64,000 bases of DNA from an uncultured Eubacteriales bacterium. GTDB lineage: Bacteria > Bacillota > Clostridia > Lachnospirales > Lachnospiraceae. Shown one piece after another: positions 62,443 through 64,000 of this stretch (position 1 is its first letter; each line of letters begins with the position of its first letter). The notes under the pieces are model-generated. The model had not been told where the DNA came from, did not search any database, and saw only the letters and a list, made by a program, of their open reading frames with translations. The stretch is from assembly GCA_900318405.1 (NCBI GenBank), contig ONKP01000004.1:1-64000 (forward strand), given 5' to 3'. The position numbers and the translations under genes are program-made.

Positions 62443-63570
62443 TTATTCGCGGTACGAGCTCTCCATGATCTCCTGTTCCTTCAGCTCATGCAGAGAGGGC
62501 AGCGGCTGCTGTCTGTATTCCTCCGAGCCGTCGAGATAAGCTTCGTACACCGACTTCCTGCTGTTCTCCTCCGCCGCTTCCTCCGGGTCATAGAAGATCC
62601 TGACCGGACAGAACATGCATGTCTCCCTGTCATAACTGTACAGACCGATAAAAGTCCCCCTGGAGTCATAGAGACGAACCCGGCCGGGAAAGGGAAGCTC
62701 CGTCCGGTCAGATTCCCGTTTTTCACCGTCTCTGTCCATACTCTGCCGGAGCATATCCTGTATGATCTTTTTTTCCAGGTATCCCTTCATGACATTGCTG
62801 ACCATGCCTGCCGGAACCTTGTTGCCGTTATGAGCCAGCCCGTCAGCTACATCGATCGTGGAAAAGGAGGAAAGATCAGAAAAAATCGTATCGACCGGCT
62901 TCAGAACGTCTCTGAGACGCCCTTCCTCTGCGAGCTCACTGATCTTACGGAGCGTCACCGCATCAGCTTCCTTGAATCCGCCGACCTTCGTCCTGATCAG
63001 TTTCTCCATACAGCCGCCGCAGCCCAGTTTTTCCCCGATATCATGACAGAGCGTGCGGATATAGGTTCCTCTCGAGCAGGTGACCCGCATGGTGATCCGC
63101 GGCATGCTGCATGAGAGTACCCGGATTTCGTAAAAATGAACCGGCCGTGCCTCCCGTTCAACGGTTTTCCCTTCGCGGGCCAGCTCATAGAGCTTCTTTC
63201 CGTTGATTTTTCTGGCTGAATACATGGGCGGAACCTGCATCTGGTCGCCCTCAAAAGACCGAATGGCCGCAAACACCTCTTCCTCCGAGCACATCACCTC
63301 TGCCTGCCGCAGCACGTCGCCCGTCGTATCCTGTGTGTCAGTATCCAGCCCGAGAAGCATCACCGTCTCGTAGGTTTTTGTCTCATCCGTGAGGAAATCC
63401 GCTGCACGCGTTGCTTTTCCCAGACAGACAGGCAGAACCCCCTCGGCCGCCGGGTCCAGTGTACCTGTGTGGCCGATCTTTTTCTGATGGACGATGCCCC
63501 TCAGCTTTGCGACCACATCATGACTCGTATATCCCGGCTCCTTATATACATTGATAAATCCATTGATCAT
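62443..63570 (-). CDS. truB: tRNA pseudouridine-55 synthase with extended C-terminus
   Basis: Makes pseudouridine 55 in the T-loop of tRNAs. The 375-residue protein has the catalytic HTGTLDPAAEGVLPV (Asp39), TKTYE, VPPMYSARKINGKKLYELAR and RGTYIRTLCHDIG. The family is usually about 300 residues; here a charged stretch (about 275-290) and a C-terminal acidic tail (about 320-375) are added. ATG with CGGAG nine bases upstream. Followed by ribF. Confidence 0.94.
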   Translation of the reverse strand: MINGFINVYKEPGYTSHDVVAKLRGIVHQKKIGHTGTLDPAAEGVLPVCLGKATRAADFLTDETKTYETVMLLGLDTDTQDTTGDVLRQAEVMCSEEEVFAAIRSFEGDQMQVPPMYSARKINGKKLYELAREGKTVEREARPVHFYEIRVLSCSMPRITMRVTCSRGTYIRTLCHDIGEKLGCGGCMEKLIRTKVGGFKEADAVTLRKISELAEEGRLRDVLKPVDTIFSDLSSFSTIDVADGLAHNGNKVPAGMVSNVMKGYLEKKIIQDMLRQSMDRDGEKRESDRTELPFPGRVRLYDSRGTFIGLYSYDRETCMFCPVRIFYDPEEAAEENSRKSVYEAYLDGSEEYRQQPLPSLHELKEQEIMESSYRE

Positions 63571-63738
63571 GGCAGTATCTCCGAATATACATATATCCCC
63601 CGATACATTATCATTCGGATGCCAACCCTTCCGCTGTACCGCAGTGACTGACCATCATCCGCCGCAAAGGCCTGTCTCCATATCAGGCTTCTTCATCAAC
63701 GGATGGGATCTTATTCACAGTGCGCGCCTGTCTTCATG

Positions 63739-64000
63739 TCAGGCTTCATGCGGCTCATCCAGCGCCTTCTCCAGATAGTACGTCAGGTTGTTGATGACGT
63801 CATACTGCGATCCGGTCATCGTGCAGCCGGCAGCGCGCACATGACCGCCGCCCTCAAATTTCTGAGCGACCGCACTGACATCGACATAGTCTCTGGAACG
63901 CAGGCTCACCTTCCAGACAGAAGGTTCCTTCTCGTACATGAAAATAGCCACTTCAACACCGATGGTATTTCTCAGCTGGTTGACGATGCCATCCATATCC
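63739..64000 (-). CDS. nrnA: NrnA-type DHH phosphoesterase, C-terminal part (5' end beyond window)
   Basis: Only the last 87 codons are inside the window. The segment holds the DHHA1 substrate-binding motif GGGHVRAAG and the preceding SLRSRDYVDVSAVAQKF, which match bifunctional oligoribonuclease/PAP phosphatases that degrade nano-RNA and pAp. Its place upstream of truB and ribF supports this. The DHH catalytic domain lies to the right of position 64000. The 168-nt gap to truB (63571-63738) shows no supported feature. Confidence 0.88.
   Translation of the reverse strand, partial: DMDGIVNQLRNTIGVEVAIFMYEKEPSVWKVSLRSRDYVDVSAVAQKFEGGGHVRAAGCTMTGSQYDVINNLTYYLEKALDEPHEA

Overview
The window looks like a chromosome segment of a Gram-positive anaerobe of the Clostridia, most likely Lachnospiraceae. 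This rests on the near-universal clostridial SCIFF peptide with its radical SAM maturase, a DUF6145-type protein beside dusB, the order recJ-apt-rel-MBL-hemZ-hisS-aspS, RibF/TruB/NrnA clustering, strong GGAGG ribosome binding sites, and TTG/GTG starts. There are no prophages, transposases, CRISPR arrays or rRNA genes inside the window. Almost every gene is on the minus strand; only a LUD-domain gene (17685-18320) and an EAL-domain gene (48805-51000) are on the plus strand.

Layout. 1-165: a strong UP-element/TTGACA/TATTAT promoter and rRNA-like leader firing out of the left edge. 168-3525: argF, birA, a DUF6145 gene and dusB. 3526-13285: an SH3/SleB-type wall hydrolase, a TrmH methyltransferase, pfkA, dnaE, cvfB, an acyl-ACP thioesterase and tRNA-Gln. 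13428-18320: CPBP protease, HAD phosphatase, argS, CBS protein, LUD protein. 18469-27326: a seven-gene GntR/ABC/membrane-fusion operon with a consensus promoter and a clear terminator. 27396-39001: one long information-processing and stringent-response cluster (recJ, apt, rel, MBL hydrolase, hemZ, HD-GYP, hisS, aspS). 39159-43186: a Ser/Thr kinase with a predicted extracytoplasmic helical domain and a partner Ig-like membrane protein, preceded by an untranslated leader of about 430 nt. 43723-48492: scfA (SCIFF), scfB and secDF. 48611-56852: EAL protein, secreted nuclease, a small conserved protein, an RlmI-like methyltransferase, an acyl-CoA ligase and a small membrane protein. 57059-64000: flippase, ung, hisF, hisH, a YerC/TrpR-like regulator, ribF, truB and the 3' part of nrnA.

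How the parts work together. The rel/apt/aminoacyl-tRNA synthetase block links nucleotide salvage, (p)ppGpp and translation. The seven-gene operon is self-regulated drug or peptide export of mixed YtrA/Bcr and MacAB character. The SCIFF block makes and modifies a ranthipeptide next to the Sec export motor. Two cyclic-di-GMP hydrolase-type genes (HD-GYP and EAL) lie here, while the one GGDEF-like domain has lost its active-site signature.

The least explained material is repetitive and non-coding: a palindromic element in two copies (1529-1609, 51045-51117), a 183-nt element with 13-nt terminal inverted repeats between scfA and scfB, a 135-nt foldback plus 37-nt tandem repeat between hisS and aspS, a 39-nt minisatellite beside the wall hydrolase, and several candidate operators. 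The most unusual coding features are a large insertion in one membrane-fusion protein, a kinase/Ig-protein pair, and an HD-GYP protein with a hexapeptide-repeat N-terminus. No wholly new system could be proven from sequence alone.
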